43,613 nucleotides of DNA. It comes from Bifidobacteriaceae bacterium (GTDB lineage: Bacteria > Actinomycetota > Actinomycetes > Actinomycetales > Bifidobacteriaceae). The translations under genes were made by a program, and so were the position numbers. The stretch covers positions 1-43,613 of the forward strand of contig JALCQC010000020.1 of the NCBI GenBank assembly GCA_022650895.1, read 5' to 3'. Below, piece by piece: positions 43,196 to 43,613 of the stretch (the first letter of the stretch is position 1; every line of letters starts with the position of its first letter). The notes beneath the pieces are model-generated. The model was not told where the DNA came from, searched no databases, and saw nothing but the letters and a program-made list of their open reading frames with translations.

Positions 43196-43613
43196 TCAAT
43201 CTTTAGCGTAGTAGTCGGTGTAGTAACCGTTGATCTCAGAGAGGAGAACTGCGGTGTAATTGAGGTGCCATGACGTTTCTTGCTTTATCTGTTGGTCGGT
43301 GGAAGTGACATGCAAGTAGGTGATGATGATATCCCAGAGGAAGGGACTGTAGCTGTCCTCGGGGTGAGAATCCCACTCAGTTTGTTGTGGGCGTGGTCCA
43401 GGATCGCTTCCCTCAAGGTGGGGCAGGACATCTTTGTGGATATTTTGGAGGTCGTAGGAGGCTGAGATCGCCTCTTCGTTGTCCAAGTAGTCGAGGATGT
43501 AGGAGCCTTGTGCTGAGCGGAGCAGTGCGTGGGCGCCGATCCATGTCGCGCAGTAGACGAGGAGGAGGCTCAGGAAGATCCTGAGCCTGTGGTGCTCGAA
43601 CCTCGAGATGTGG
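43196..43613 (-). CDS. Unknown single-helix membrane protein, copy 2, start beyond window
   Basis: About 138 C-terminal residues are visible; the frame is open to the window end. It is a paralogue of the protein at 41943-42455: same basic patch and helix (identical in DNA), then YILDYLDNEEAISASYDL where copy 1 differs, then a shared stretch around PQQTEWD and DSYSPFLWDIIITYLHVTS, and a different last 30 residues ending YYTDYYAKD. It points toward the antitoxin pair, so copies 1 and 2 are tail to tail around it. Confidence 0.75.
   Translation of the reverse strand, partial: HISRFEHHRLRIFLSLLLVYCATWIGAHALLRSAQGSYILDYLDNEEAISASYDLQNIHKDVLPHLEGSDPGPRPQQTEWDSHPEDSYSPFLWDIIITYLHVTSTDQQIKQETSWHLNYTAVLLSEINGYYTDYYAKD

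Overview
The window reads as one stretch of an actinobacterial chromosome, most likely from the Bifidobacteriaceae (Bifidobacterium or a Scardovia-like relative). The pointers are the moderately high GC, the dnaK-grpE-dnaJ-hspR operon with a HAIR operator and a DnaJ without zinc finger, paired YhgE/Pip membrane proteins, and a dense set of sugar operons of bifidobacterial style (GH13, GH27, GH36, GH127). No marker gene such as phosphoketolase or 16S rRNA lies in the window, so the family-level placement is inference.

Left part, 1-10.8 kb, almost all on the minus strand: a complete alpha-galactoside operon. A lipoprotein binding protein and two ABC permeases import the sugar. A GH27 and a GH36 alpha-galactosidase and an alpha-1,6-type GH13 glucosidase follow, and then trehalose-6-phosphate synthase (cut by the window edge). 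A divergently evolved ROK repressor sits upstream, and two related inverted-repeat sites lie in front of the transporter and in front of the repressor.

Middle, 10.9-23.8 kb: housekeeping and stress genes. These are an aldo-keto reductase, a VOC protein, a TetR regulator facing a three-gene operon (two YhgE/Pip membrane proteins and a second TetR), a TauE-type permease, PanE, TadA with a repeat-coded N-terminal extension, an AhpC peroxiredoxin, uracil phosphoribosyltransferase and an ADP-sugar NUDIX hydrolase.

Centre right, 24-36 kb: the most interesting region. It appears to be a beta-L-arabinofuranoside locus with its own protein export machine. A cytosolic GH127 enzyme and a GPH symporter are divergent from a LacI repressor. 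Then comes an operon of a twin-arginine-signal GH127/GH146 enzyme, a wall-anchored (LAKTG) Ig-like/discoidin-type scaffold, and a TatA/TatB-like protein. Divergent from it are tatA and tatC. The Tat translocase genes therefore surround the one Tat substrate visible in the window. Model (inference): the metal-thiolate enzyme is exported already folded by the local Tat system, works at the cell surface beside the sorted scaffold, and the products enter through the GPH symporter and are finished by the cytosolic GH127.

Right end, 36-43.6 kb: hspR, dnaJ, grpE and dnaK; a gene-poor AT-rich gap; a GNAT acetyltransferase; and an accessory patch with two inverted copies of an unknown one-helix membrane protein flanking two antitoxin-like small genes with no toxin beside them.
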